Source: Phenylobacterium deserti (lineage in GTDB: Bacteria; Pseudomonadota; Alphaproteobacteria; Caulobacterales; Caulobacteraceae). From it: a stretch of 64,000 nucleotides of DNA. The position numbers were made by a program, and so were the translations under genes. Positions 46,657-55,074 of this stretch are shown one piece after another. The DNA lies in the NCBI GenBank assembly GCA_943332615.1, contig CALQQB010000018.1, positions 1-64,000 on the forward strand, written 5' to 3'. Numbering within the stretch: position 1 is the first letter of the stretch; each line of letters begins with the position of its first letter. The notes beneath the pieces were generated by a model that worked only from the letters and a program-made list of their open reading frames with translations, had not been told where the DNA came from and did no database searches.

Positions 46657-48021
46657 CTACTTCGCCGGCGCCGCGACCCCGCGCTCGAGGGTTCCCGCCG
46701 CGCCCGGGAACACCACCGGGCTCTCGTGGCCGTCCGCCCCGATCGCCGACACTCCGAAGAACCAGTCGTCGATATTGACATTCGGCAGTTTGAGCTCGCC
46801 GGACACCCCGGCCACGCGAGAGTATTTCCACACCGGATCGGTCGTCGCCCGCCACCAGACGCGGTAGGCCGCCGCGTACTTGGCTGGCTTCCAGCTCACC
46901 GTGGTATCGGCGCTGACCGCGCCCTTGATGTCCACGCCGGTCGGCGGGGCAGGCGCACTGGCCAGGGCCGCCATCGTCACCACATTCAGCCGGGTGACCT
47001 GGGCCAGGTAGGCGAAGTCCACGCCCTCGACCACGTCGCCGTATCTGATCCCGTTCTCGGTGCGCAGGTCCTGGTGCTGGCGGGTGTAGTTCTCCACCGC
47101 CTCGGTGACGCGCACCGCCGGGAAACCGGCCTTCAGCATCTCCACCTGGTCGCCGCCTCGAGAGTACCGATCCGTACGGTACACCATCACCACGTCGAAG
47201 TTGGTCAGGTACTGGTCGGCCAGCCGGTCCATGTAGCGGGCAAGGTTGCGCGACGGGCTGTCCACCTCGCCGCCGTTGTAACGTCGTCGGTCGGCCTGTT
47301 CCGGCGTCTCGGTGGATCGTGTGCCCTCGGAGAAGATGCGCACGTGGGTGTTGTCACGGGCGCCGCCGATGCCTTCGGTGTTGCCGACGATGTCGTTGTT
47401 GAGGTTGGCCTCGACGTTCCAGCCCTGCTTGACGGCATAGTTCGCCAGGACCTTGCCGCCCAGCAACCCCTCCTCCTCCCCGGCCAGGGCCGCGAACACC
47501 AGGGTGGCGGGGAAGCTGTGGTGGCACAGCACCCGGGCGGCCTCCATGACCGCCGCCGTGCCCGAGCCGTCGTCGTTGGCGCCGGGCGCGTCCGAGGTGA
47601 AGTTCTTCGCGTCGGTGACGCGGGTGTCGTAGTGGCCGGAAATCACGATCACCCGGTTTGGGTCGGAGGTTCCCGGCAGGATCGCCAGCACATCCTGGAT
47701 CTCGGTCGGCCCGGCCAGCCGCTCGGCGGTCATGACCTCGGACGGGGTCTCGATCCGCAGCCGTCCGCCACAGTCTTTCGACATTAAAGCAAATTCGGAG
47801 GCGATCCAGCGGCGCGCGGCGCCGATGCCGCGGGTGGGCGACCTCGTGTCCGATCCGGCGTGGCGGGTGCCGAACGAGACCAGCGTCTCGATGGTCGCCT
47901 TCTGCCGGGCCGCGGACACTGCGGCGGCGGCGTTCTTCAACACTGAATGTTCTCCGCCCAGGGGCTGGGCGGCGGCCGGGAGGGCGAAGGTGAGGGCGGC
48001 GAGAAACAGGGCGGTGCGCAT
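46657..48021 (-). CDS. Exported M28-family metallopeptidase
   Basis: 454 residues. A signal peptide (MRTALFLAALTFALPAAAQ) is followed by a di-zinc aminopeptidase/carboxypeptidase domain with ligands in GHYDTRV, GANDDGSG, GEEEG, NNDIVGN and RQHQDL. A C-terminal fibronectin-III-like domain runs from about 350. It is predicted periplasmic or secreted. ATG at 48021 begins the signal peptide; the open frame to 48171 is extra. It is the last gene of a four-gene minus-strand unit, ten bases after the sulfotransferase. Confidence 0.9.
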   Translation of the reverse strand: MRTALFLAALTFALPAAAQPLGGEHSVLKNAAAAVSAARQKATIETLVSFGTRHAGSDTRSPTRGIGAARRWIASEFALMSKDCGGRLRIETPSEVMTAERLAGPTEIQDVLAILPGTSDPNRVIVISGHYDTRVTDAKNFTSDAPGANDDGSGTAAVMEAARVLCHHSFPATLVFAALAGEEEGLLGGKVLANYAVKQGWNVEANLNNDIVGNTEGIGGARDNTHVRIFSEGTRSTETPEQADRRRYNGGEVDSPSRNLARYMDRLADQYLTNFDVVMVYRTDRYSRGGDQVEMLKAGFPAVRVTEAVENYTRQHQDLRTENGIRYGDVVEGVDFAYLAQVTRLNVVTMAALASAPAPPTGVDIKGAVSADTTVSWKPAKYAAAYRVWWRATTDPVWKYSRVAGVSGELKLPNVNIDDWFFGVSAIGADGHESPVVFPGAAGTLERGVAAPAK

Positions 48022-48031
48022 GGCGCAGACC

Positions 48032-48772
48032 TTAGACGCGCAGCCTGTGCCGCTCCAAGGCTTCGTAGTGCGGTCGCGCCTGATCGGCGATGGCGAGGAG
48101 GTCACCCGGGAGGGGCGGATAGGCCGGCTTCTGCGGCGCCTCGAAGCCGGTTGAGCGCTCGACGGAGTCATACCAGGCGGGAGCCCAGACGCCGTCGGAT
48201 TCTCTTGAACCGGCGGGCCAAGCGAGCATTTCCTCGCGGAATGGGATGTCGAAGGCCGCGCAGAGGGCCGCGAGCATGCCTCGCGGGTTGTTCAGAACGT
48301 CGGCGCCAAGCACTACCGGTGGCGCAAAGCCGAGACGTTGCGCCTCGCGGTCGAAGATTTCGTGCTGTCGGGCAACTCCAATGTCCTCGAGGCTCACCTC
48401 GGCTCTCTTGGCGGCATACGATGCGAGCACCTCGGCCGGGTTACGGATCAGAAAGGCGTTCCGGCAGTCCGCGATCCAATCGAGACGGAAGTCAGGCAGC
48501 ATGTGATGCGCCATGTGCTTCTCGTAGATGACCGACCCGTCAAACGCACCCAAGCTCGACACGACCGCGCGCCAGTCCCGCGGCTGCGACGCCAGCACGT
48601 CGTCCCGCATCGGGTGATCCAGCCCCGTGGCGGCCAGGTAGGCGGCGTAAAACGGCTCGTCGACGACCTGGGTATCCGGCCGGTTCTCGAAACTGCGCAT
48701 CATCGCCGTCGAGATGTTGCGCGGCCCCGACCACATGGCGATGCGGATTGGGGCGATGCGGACCTGCGTCAC
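48032..48772 (-). CDS. Sulfotransferase-family protein
   Basis: 246 residues. The PAPS 5'-phosphosulfate-loop-like segment SGPRNISTAMMRSFENRPD is near residue 15, and the 3'-phosphate-type motif FLIRNPAEVLASYAAKR near 108. This group of bacterial sulfotransferase-fold proteins has unknown acceptors. Its start overlaps the stop of the class IV aminotransferase homologue by four bases, so the two are translationally coupled and probably act in one pathway. Confidence 0.85.
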   Translation of the reverse strand: MTQVRIAPIRIAMWSGPRNISTAMMRSFENRPDTQVVDEPFYAAYLAATGLDHPMRDDVLASQPRDWRAVVSSLGAFDGSVIYEKHMAHHMLPDFRLDWIADCRNAFLIRNPAEVLASYAAKRAEVSLEDIGVARQHEIFDREAQRLGFAPPVVLGADVLNNPRGMLAALCAAFDIPFREEMLAWPAGSRESDGVWAPAWYDSVERSTGFEAPQKPAYPPLPGDLLAIADQARPHYEALERHRLRV

Positions 48773-49680
48773 GCGCCGGAATCCTCATCCTTCAGCGCCT
48801 CATAGGCCGCCCGCAGCCGCTGGGTCATCGGGCCCGGCAGCGACTCGGGCAGCGCATGGCCGTCGATCGACCGCACCGGCGTCAGCCCGCCGAAGGTGCC
48901 GGTCACGAACGCCTCGTCCGCCTCCGCCACGTCGCCCAGGTCGAAGTCGCCGAGCGTGATCGGGATGCCATGCCGACGGCAAAGCGCGATGACATTGGCC
49001 CGGGTCACGCCGTTGAAGCAGTAGTCCCCGGTGGACGTCATTACCCGCCCGGCCTTCACCCAGAAGAAGTTCGTGGCGTTGCACGACGAGACGAAGCCGT
49101 TGGGGTCCAGCATCAGCGCCTCGTCGCCGCCCTTGCCGATGGCGTCGATCAGCGCCCGGATCAGCGCCAGCCGGCTGTGCGAATTCAGCCGCATGTCGAA
49201 CATCTCGGCCGGGGTGCAGACGATGGCCGAGGTCGCCAGCGCCAGGCCCGTGGTCAAGATCTGAGGCGACGGTTCCTTGTACTCCGCGGTGATGACGATG
49301 GTGGGCTTGCCCAGCCAGTTGCGCGGGTCCTGGTTCACCGCCGCCTTCTCGCCGCGTGTCACCATCAGGCGCAGGTGGCCGCCGTCGGTCATGCCGTTGG
49401 CGTCCAGGGTGCGCTGGATCTCGGCGGTCAGTTCGGCGCGGCTCAGTGGGAATGGCAGGGCAATGTCGTCGAACCCGGCGTACAGCCGATCCAGGTGCGG
49501 CTCCAGGAACAGCAGCCGGCCCTTGTGTAGCCTTAAGCCCTCCCAGACGCCGTCGCCCAGCACGAACCCGGCATCGAACACCGACACCGTCGCCTGCTCG
49601 CGCGGCGCCAGCGCGCCGTTGACGTAGATCTTCAGCTTGGCGTTGCGCGGGTCGGCGGCGAAGTCCTGGCTTCCGGCCAT
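48769..49680 (-). CDS. Class IV aminotransferase homologue lacking the PLP lysine
   Basis: 303 residues of fold-type IV PLP enzyme shape (branched-chain or D-amino-acid aminotransferase-like): VNGALAPREQATVSVFDAGFVLGDGVWEGLR at the N-terminus, GFVSSCNATNFFWV and TGTFGGLTPVRSIDG at the C-terminus. At the Schiff-base position, where PabC in this window has K130, this protein reads MRLNSHSRLALIRAL (163-175) with Asn166 or Arg164 aligned and no lysine in the segment. It may have lost transamination or do other chemistry. It lies seven bases after mmcB. Confidence 0.85.
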   Translation of the reverse strand: MAGSQDFAADPRNAKLKIYVNGALAPREQATVSVFDAGFVLGDGVWEGLRLHKGRLLFLEPHLDRLYAGFDDIALPFPLSRAELTAEIQRTLDANGMTDGGHLRLMVTRGEKAAVNQDPRNWLGKPTIVITAEYKEPSPQILTTGLALATSAIVCTPAEMFDMRLNSHSRLALIRALIDAIGKGGDEALMLDPNGFVSSCNATNFFWVKAGRVMTSTGDYCFNGVTRANVIALCRRHGIPITLGDFDLGDVAEADEAFVTGTFGGLTPVRSIDGHALPESLPGPMTQRLRAAYEALKDEDSGA

Positions 49681-49687
49681 GGGGTCT

Positions 49688-50152
49688 CTAAAGCTCCGTC
49701 GCGATCACGCCCCCCGCTCTTAGCGCGGCCAGCCGGGCGAAGGCCAGGGTCAGGGCCTTGCGCCGCGCCCCGGCCAGCGCCGTGACCGGCGCCTCGCGCA
49801 GGATCGCCCCGCCGAAGCCGTCGGCGACGATCAGCCCCGGTTCCTCCGGCAGGATTTCGCGCGGGAACTCCGGCGCCACGGCGAAGGCGAAGGCGTCGCA
49901 ATAGGGCCGGTACTCCGGCCACTTCACATCCACGCGGAAATCCTCGATGCCCGACTTCACCTCGACGATGAAGATCTCTCCCTTGGGCCCCAGCGCCATC
50001 AGGTCGGCGCGGCGACCGTTGGGCAGGGTCACCTCGGCCAGCGGAGCATAGCCCAACGCGCTCAGCAGGCGCGCGGCGCCGCGGGTGACGGTGGCCGTGG
50101 TCTCGGGCCGCGAGACGGTGACGACTGTTGCGGTGATGGCGGAGACATCCAT
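49688..50152 (-). CDS. mmcB: MmcB-family DNA repair protein
   Basis: 154-residue PD-(D/E)xK-nuclease-like protein. The core ADLMALGPKGEIFIVEVKSG near residues 50-70 supplies Asp and the E-x-K pair. In Caulobacter, mmcB belongs to the SOS regulon. Here a GTTC-N7-GTTC LexA box ends 12 bp upstream of the ATG, which supports both the name and damage control. It heads a tight run with the aminotransferase homologue, sulfotransferase and M28 peptidase. Confidence 0.9.
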   Translation of the reverse strand: MDVSAITATVVTVSRPETTATVTRGAARLLSALGYAPLAEVTLPNGRRADLMALGPKGEIFIVEVKSGIEDFRVDVKWPEYRPYCDAFAFAVAPEFPREILPEEPGLIVADGFGGAILREAPVTALAGARRKALTLAFARLAALRAGGVIATEL

Positions 50153-50163
50153 GCCGCCACCCT

Positions 50164-50178
50164 GTTCCGCCTTCGTTC
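50164..50178. promoter_or_regulatory. LexA/SOS box upstream of mmcB
   Basis: GTTC (50164-50167), seven bases, GTTC (50175-50178): an exact match to the direct-repeat LexA operator of alphaproteobacteria, 12 bp upstream of the mmcB start. Confidence 0.85.
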
Positions 50179-50191
50179 CGAGTTCAAGCGT

Positions 50192-50326
50192 TCAGCTGCC
50201 CATCGGCCGCGGAAACTCCAGGCGGCCGACGTCGAAGCCCAGCTGGCGCATGCGGGCGATGGCCTGGGTCCTGATGGCGACCGGCAGAGTGGGCTTGGTC
50301 GACATCAGCCACAGGTACTTGCCGTC
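50192..50326 (-). pseudogene. C-terminal remnant of a lipocalin (Blc-like) gene
   Basis: The frame ending at 50192 encodes DGKYLWLMSTKPTLPVAIR followed by ARMRQLGFDVGRLEFPRP, which matches the last roughly 45 residues of bacterial lipocalins (YLWxLSRTPTL..., GFDxxxL). Upstream the sequence turns directly into a hexanucleotide repeat, and no start or barrel region exists. The rest of the gene has been lost. Confidence 0.65.
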
Positions 50327-50333
50327 GGCCGTC

Positions 50334-50369
50334 GGCCTTGGCCTTGGCCTTGGCCTTGGCCTTGGCCTT
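50334..50369. repeat. Hexanucleotide tandem repeat, six GGCCTT units
   Basis: Six perfect head-to-tail copies between the lipocalin remnant and the hairpin after the ferritin-like gene. On the minus strand it would code for Lys-Ala or Arg-Pro dipeptides depending on frame. Confidence 0.95.
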
Positions 50370-50405
50370 CCAGATCGCCAGCGCGCCATTGGGGCCGCAG
50401 GCGGA

Positions 50406-50435
50406 CTTTCCCTCCCCGATGAACGGGAGGGAAAG
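50406..50435 (-). terminator. Hairpin after the ferritin-like gene
   Basis: CTTTCCCTCCC/GGGAGGGAAAG, an 11-bp perfect stem with an eight-base loop, nine bases past the stop at 50444. No T run follows. Confidence 0.55.
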
Positions 50436-50443
50436 CGCGAGGC

Positions 50444-51571
50444 CTACTCCGCCGCGATCAGCACCTCGCGGGCCTTTTCGGCGAAGTTGATTTCCTGCAG
50501 GTACTTGATGCCTTCCTCGGCGATCTCGTCGCCGATCATCTTGTCGCCCTCGGCGCGCAGTTCCTCGATGTCGACGTACATGGCGTAGAAGGCCTTGGTG
50601 CGGTCGGTGATGATGCCGGCGTTCAGCAGGGTCTTCACCAGCACGCGGAAGATGTTGGCCTGTTCCTTCATCCCCTCGCGACGGGTCTCGTCGGTGATCA
50701 TCGCGCCCAGTTCCTGGATGACGATCTCGGGGTCGAGGCCGAATTCCTCGTAGAGGCTGCGCTGCTGGGTTGGCCCCACCAGGTTGAACAGCAGGGTCTG
50801 GAAGCACTGGGCGGCCCAGAGCTCGATGACCTCGTGCTCCTTCTCGCTCAGGTGCGGGATGGTGCGGTCGGCCCAGATCTTCCCGAATTTGTGGTGGAAG
50901 GCCTCGTCGGTCATCACCAGCTGCATCAGCTTCTTGGCCAGCGGGTCGTTGGTCAGCTTGAAGACAGTGGCAAAGGCGCCCATCGCCAGGCCCTCCACCA
51001 GCATCTGCATGCCGATGATCTTCTTGTAGACTTCGGGGCTGCCGATGATGTCGACCAGCAGCGCCTTCAGCGTCGGGCCACACTCCACCGGCTTGCCCCA
51101 GCGGGCCTTGATATATTTGGCGAAGGCGGTGACGTGGCGAGCCTCTTCGCGGGTCTGGTTGGCGGCGTATTCCTGCGCGCCCTGGTCCTTCAGCACGTGG
51201 CAGAGGCTGGCCGACAGGTTCAGCGCGCCCTGCTCGCCGTGCAGGATCGAGGAGAAGGTCCGCAGCGTGAAGGCGTTCACGAACCGAACCCGGTCCTTGC
51301 GGGTCGTCAGGCGGCTGGAGACGTATTCCGTCTGCAGCGAGATCACCATTTCCTCCGGGAGGATCATGGTGTTTTCCATGTCGAAGGGCTCGTCGAAGTC
51401 GATGTAGCGCTTGTCGAGCGGATCCCAGAAGTGGTCGTGGGTCGCCGAGATGATCTTATCGAAGGCCGTCGAGCGGTTGCCGTAGCGGTCCAGTTCCAGC
51501 ATCGACTCGAAGTCGTCCGGGGCGACCGCGTCGTAGATGATGTCCTTGGTGATGTTGCCGTCAGCGGCCAT
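50444..51571 (-). CDS. Ferritin-like diiron-carboxylate protein (R2-like superfamily), function unknown
   Basis: 375 residues, largely helical. Candidate diiron ligands follow the two ExxH pattern: EQGAL near 112, EARH near 141, MLVEG near 190 and EAFHH near 223. This resembles ribonucleotide-reductase R2/AurF-type ferritin-fold oxygenases, but the tyrosyl-radical context of class I R2 is not evident and no nrdA is adjacent, so I do not call it NrdB. A hairpin follows the stop. Confidence 0.8.
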   Translation of the reverse strand: MAADGNITKDIIYDAVAPDDFESMLELDRYGNRSTAFDKIISATHDHFWDPLDKRYIDFDEPFDMENTMILPEEMVISLQTEYVSSRLTTRKDRVRFVNAFTLRTFSSILHGEQGALNLSASLCHVLKDQGAQEYAANQTREEARHVTAFAKYIKARWGKPVECGPTLKALLVDIIGSPEVYKKIIGMQMLVEGLAMGAFATVFKLTNDPLAKKLMQLVMTDEAFHHKFGKIWADRTIPHLSEKEHEVIELWAAQCFQTLLFNLVGPTQQRSLYEEFGLDPEIVIQELGAMITDETRREGMKEQANIFRVLVKTLLNAGIITDRTKAFYAMYVDIEELRAEGDKMIGDEIAEEGIKYLQEINFAEKAREVLIAAE

Positions 51572-51664
51572 CGGTCAGCGCTCCTGCCTTCGTGGGTCGC
51601 GGACCATGCGATCTGATCGGTGTTCCGTCAACGAATATGACGGGGGCGTCACTTTCGTCCCCAA

Positions 51665-52072
51665 TCAGGCCTCCGCCGCCTCGATCGCCTCGATATCCGG
51701 GTCGCTCAGCCCGAAGTGGTGGCCAACCTCGTGGACCAGGACGTGGGTGACCAGTTCCTCCAGGGTGACGTCCCCGCGCTCGGCCCACTCGTCCAGGATC
51801 GGGCGGCGGTAGAGGAACACGCGGCTGGGTTCCGGCTCGGCGCCAAAGGCTGACCGCTCCGCCAGGCTGACCCCGGAATAGAGGCCGGTCAACTCGAAGG
51901 GGTCCTGGATGCCCATCTCGTCGAGGATCTCCTGAGCCGCGAAGTCGTCCACGCGGAACACCACCTCGCCGGCCAGTTTCCGAAAGCCCTCGGGCAGGTC
52001 GGCGAAGGCGCGCTCGGCGATCTCCGCCAGGTCGTCCAGGGAGGGCGCGAGGCCCATTACAGCTTCACTCAT
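51665..52072 (-). CDS. Small metallopeptidase-family protein (zincin)
   Basis: 135 residues with the zinc motif HEVGHHFGLSD near residue 115. It belongs to the short metallopeptidase/DUF1025-type zincins found across proteobacteria with no known substrate. ATG at 52072 overlaps the end of the upstream gene by eight bases (ATGAGTGA), implying coupling. Confidence 0.83.
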   Translation of the reverse strand: MSEAVMGLAPSLDDLAEIAERAFADLPEGFRKLAGEVVFRVDDFAAQEILDEMGIQDPFELTGLYSGVSLAERSAFGAEPEPSRVFLYRRPILDEWAERGDVTLEELVTHVLVHEVGHHFGLSDPDIEAIEAAEA

Positions 52073-52631
52073 CCGGCATGACGATGTGCGGGGCCTCCGG
52101 CGGGCGGACTTCGAACAGGCCGATGTCCAGGGGTTGCTGCGGTTTGGTGGCGCGCATCGGGGTCTGGGCGATGGCGCGCAGGGCGTCGGCCTCCAGGGGC
52201 TGTCTCGAGCGGCGCGCCGCCCGCGCCTGGGGTGCCTCGATCGGCCGCTCGGCCGTCCCGATCCGCCAGTAGGAGACCGACAGCCGCCAGACGGTGCGCG
52301 GCGCCTTGGCCGGCGGCGGCCAGCGGTGACCGTCGGCATAGGTCGCCGCCACCGGCCTGGGCGGCTTGGCGCCGTCGGCGATCTGTTCCACCAGCCGGCA
52401 GTAGCGATCCTCGATGTCCGGGGTCGCGCCGGTGCGCTCGTCCTCCACCCTGCCCCGGTAGGCGTCCAGCGCCGCCTCGCGGGTGGTGAAGGCCGGCCCC
52501 ACAGGTTCGGAGGCGAACGCCACGGCGTCGCCGGCGCGCCGTCGGGCGTCGCTTTCGCGGGCCGCGCGTCCCTTCGGTCGGGACAGGGCCTGCTCGGCGT
52601 TGGTCGCCACGGGGTAGAGGATGGCTGTCAT
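52065..52631 (-). CDS. Conserved-looking hypothetical protein
   Basis: 188 residues, basic and Pro/Ala-rich. A central folded-looking part (about 55-140) has FTTREAALDAYRG, EDRYCRLVEQI and a WRLSVSYWRI stretch. No family is recognised. The end (IVMPDE) overlaps the metallopeptidase start. ATG at 52631 is chosen; 52640 is an in-frame alternative. It is divergent from divL over about 110 bp. Confidence 0.65.
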   Translation of the reverse strand: MTAILYPVATNAEQALSRPKGRAARESDARRRAGDAVAFASEPVGPAFTTREAALDAYRGRVEDERTGATPDIEDRYCRLVEQIADGAKPPRPVAATYADGHRWPPPAKAPRTVWRLSVSYWRIGTAERPIEAPQARAARRSRQPLEADALRAIAQTPMRATKPQQPLDIGLFEVRPPEAPHIVMPDE

Positions 52632-52660
52632 CGCGACCATTCTCGCCGAAATTTTCCACG

Positions 52661-52687
52661 GGGGAATATCCTGCTTGGGGAAAATCC
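52661..52687. promoter_or_regulatory. Direct repeats upstream of divL
   Basis: GGGGAATATCC (52661-52671) and GGGGAAAATCC (52677-52687) repeat with 16-bp periodicity in the divergent spacer. An inverted partial copy, ATTTTCC, lies at about 52651. A CcrM-type GANTC site occurs nearer the divL start. A regulator-binding role is inference. Confidence 0.35.
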
Positions 52688-52745
52688 CTGCCGTTAGAAC
52701 GCCGACCGCGCCATAAGCTTCGCGGTCTGATTCACCGGGTCGTCG

Positions 52746-55067
52746 ATGAGCGCGCACGAACTGATCCTGGCGGCCGCGGTGGGGGCCGTCTGCCTCGCCG
52801 TTTCCGCGGTCTTCTGGGCGTTCGCCCAGCGGCGCGTGGCCGACCGCCGGGTGGCGATCCTCAACGCCCGTGTCCGCCAGCTCGAGCTCGGCGCTGAGAC
52901 CGCCCAGGCCTCGGTGGAGGCTTTCGACTCGGCCTTGCTCGCGGTGGAGGATGGCCGCGCCCTGCTGGCCTCCGGCGAGGAAAGCCTGGCGGTCTGCAGC
53001 GTAGCCCTGGGCCTGGCGGAGACCGACGCCCAGGCGGTGCTCAACGCCCTGATGCGCGCCGACCCCGACCACGCGCGCAGCCTGCGCGCCCTGTTCGAAC
53101 GTGGCGAGGCCTGCGCCTTCGAGGTCAAGGGCCCGGCCGGCGTGGTGACGGTGGAGGGCCGCGCGGCCGGCGCCCTCGCCTGGCTGCGGATCCTGGCCGT
53201 GCTGGGCGAGGACCAGGGCCTGCCGACCGCGCCGCGGTTCGCCGCCTTCCTGAACGCCCGGCCAACCCCGGCCTGGATCTCGGCGGCGGACGGCTCGCCG
53301 GTCTGGGTCAATACCGCCTGGCTGAAGGCCGTGGACGCCGCCAACCTGGACGAGGCGGCCGGGCGCGGGGCCACCTTCGACCGCGGCGCCGATCTGCTGG
53401 CCAGTGAGGCCGCCAACCTGGGACAGCGGCGTGAGGGCGTGCGCTGGCTCAGCCTCGGCGGCCGCCGTCGCGCCTTCCACATCATCGCCCAGCCGCTGGA
53501 CGGCGGCGGCGTCGGCGTCTGGACCGACGACATCACCGACCTGGAAGAAGCCCGCGAGGAGACCAAGCGCAACATCGAAGCCCACGACGAGACCCTGAAC
53601 CGTATCGACGACGCGGTGGTGGTGTTCGACAAGGCTAAGCGCCTGACCTTTCATAACACCGCCTTCGCCGAGCTGTGGGGCCTGGAGCCGGCCTGGATGA
53701 TCGACCGGCCCACGCATGGCGAAATCCTGGATCGCCTGCGCCAGCGGGGAAAGCTCCCGCAGACCGCCGATTACGGCAAGTGGAAGGCCGGCGAGCTGAT
53801 GCGCTACGAGCAGCTGGAGGCCGAGCCCGACGAGATGTGGAGCACACCCGGTGGGCGAACCCTGCGCGTGGTGCGCCAGCCGCATCCCCGTGGCGGCCTG
53901 CTGCTGCTGTTCGCCGACATCACCGACGACCTAAAGATGAAGGCCCAGTTCTCCGCCCTGGTGCAGGTGCAGCAGGCCACGCTGGACAAGCTGTCGGACG
54001 CGGTGGCGGTGTTCGGCTCCGACGGCCGGCTGCGGCTGCACAACGAGAGCTTCGAGCGGTTCTGGAACATCACGCCCTTGCAGCTGGAGGCGGCGGGTGA
54101 CTTCGAGGGCATCGTCGAGCTCTGCATTCACAAGCTTCATGACAAGAGCTTCTGGACCGAGCTGAAAGGCCGCGTCGCCGACCCCGATCCTTCGGCGCGG
54201 ATGCCGATCACCGGCGAGGCCCAGACCTCCGACGACCGCGTCGTGGAATACCGCACCCGCCCGCTGCCCGACGGCGCCACCCTGATCGCCTTCACCGACA
54301 TCACCGATGCGCGCCGGCTGGAAAGCGCGCTGGCCGACCGCGAGGCGGCGCTCAGCGAAGCCGAACGCCTCAAGCGCGATTTCGTCGGCAACGTCTCCTA
54401 TGAACTGCGCACCCCGCTCACCACCATCATCGGCTATTCCGAGCTGCTGGAGCATGCCGGCGACGCCCTGCCGGAACGCGCGCGCGGCCACGCCGCCTCC
54501 GTGAAGGCCGCCGCCATCCAGCTGGCCCGCTCCATCGACGACGTGCTGGACATGGCCCAGATCGACGCCGACGAGATGGCTTTGGATCTGAGTCCGTTGA
54601 GCGTCGCCGACCTGATGGTCGAGACGGCCGCACGCTGGCAGGAGCTCGCCGAGGCAGGGAAAGTGGCGATCGTCCTGCACCTGCCCGACGACCTGGGCAT
54701 CATCCGCGGCGACCGGCGCCGGCTGGCCCAGGTGCTGGACCACCTGATGGAGAACGCCATCGGCCAGACCCCCGCCGCCGGCACGGTGACCCTCTCGGCC
54801 CGCAAGGCGCTGGGCGAGGTGCAACTGCAGGTGGCCGACACCGGCCGCGGTATCCCCTTCCACGTCCAGGCCCACATCTTCGACCGCTTCATCGGCCGAG
54901 AACGCGGCGGGCCAGGTTTGGGGCTGGCGCTGGTGAAGGCGCTCACCGAACTGCACGGCGGCTGGGTGGCCCTGGAGAGCGAGCCCGGCGCCGGGGCGGC
55001 CTTCACCTGCCACCTGCCGGAGGAGGCTCAGTCCGTAAGTCAGCCGGAACTGAGCTTCACGAACTGA
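52746..55067 (+). CDS. divL: DivL-type cell-cycle kinase homologue (tyrosine in place of phospho-acceptor histidine)
   Basis: 773 residues: an N-terminal membrane segment (5-28), PAS-like domains (about 170-540) and a DHp domain whose H-box reads NVSYELRTPLTTIIGY with Tyr552. The HATPase domain has N-box MENAIGQTP, DTGRGIPF and GGPGLGLALV. The Tyr for His change is the hallmark of Caulobacter DivL (Tyr550), an essential factor that controls the CckA-CtrA phosphorelay at the cell pole in response to DivK. Length and domain order match. It is divergent from the hypothetical gene, with repeats in the spacer. Confidence 0.95.
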   Translation: MSAHELILAAAVGAVCLAVSAVFWAFAQRRVADRRVAILNARVRQLELGAETAQASVEAFDSALLAVEDGRALLASGEESLAVCSVALGLAETDAQAVLNALMRADPDHARSLRALFERGEACAFEVKGPAGVVTVEGRAAGALAWLRILAVLGEDQGLPTAPRFAAFLNARPTPAWISAADGSPVWVNTAWLKAVDAANLDEAAGRGATFDRGADLLASEAANLGQRREGVRWLSLGGRRRAFHIIAQPLDGGGVGVWTDDITDLEEAREETKRNIEAHDETLNRIDDAVVVFDKAKRLTFHNTAFAELWGLEPAWMIDRPTHGEILDRLRQRGKLPQTADYGKWKAGELMRYEQLEAEPDEMWSTPGGRTLRVVRQPHPRGGLLLLFADITDDLKMKAQFSALVQVQQATLDKLSDAVAVFGSDGRLRLHNESFERFWNITPLQLEAAGDFEGIVELCIHKLHDKSFWTELKGRVADPDPSARMPITGEAQTSDDRVVEYRTRPLPDGATLIAFTDITDARRLESALADREAALSEAERLKRDFVGNVSYELRTPLTTIIGYSELLEHAGDALPERARGHAASVKAAAIQLARSIDDVLDMAQIDADEMALDLSPLSVADLMVETAARWQELAEAGKVAIVLHLPDDLGIIRGDRRRLAQVLDHLMENAIGQTPAAGTVTLSARKALGEVQLQVADTGRGIPFHVQAHIFDRFIGRERGGPGLGLALVKALTELHGGWVALESEPGAGAAFTCHLPEEAQSVSQPELSFTN

Positions 55068-55074
55068 GGGCGCA

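Noticed and set aside
50184..51083. Lys-Ala repeat protein read through the hexamer into the ferritin-like gene
   Set aside because: Wrong frame for both the ferritin-like protein and the lipocalin remnant; composition is that of a shadow frame.
50444..51571. Calling the ferritin-like protein NrdB
   Set aside because: It has two ExxH diiron motifs, but there is no nrdA nearby and no clear R2 radical-tyrosine context; left as R2-like, unknown.
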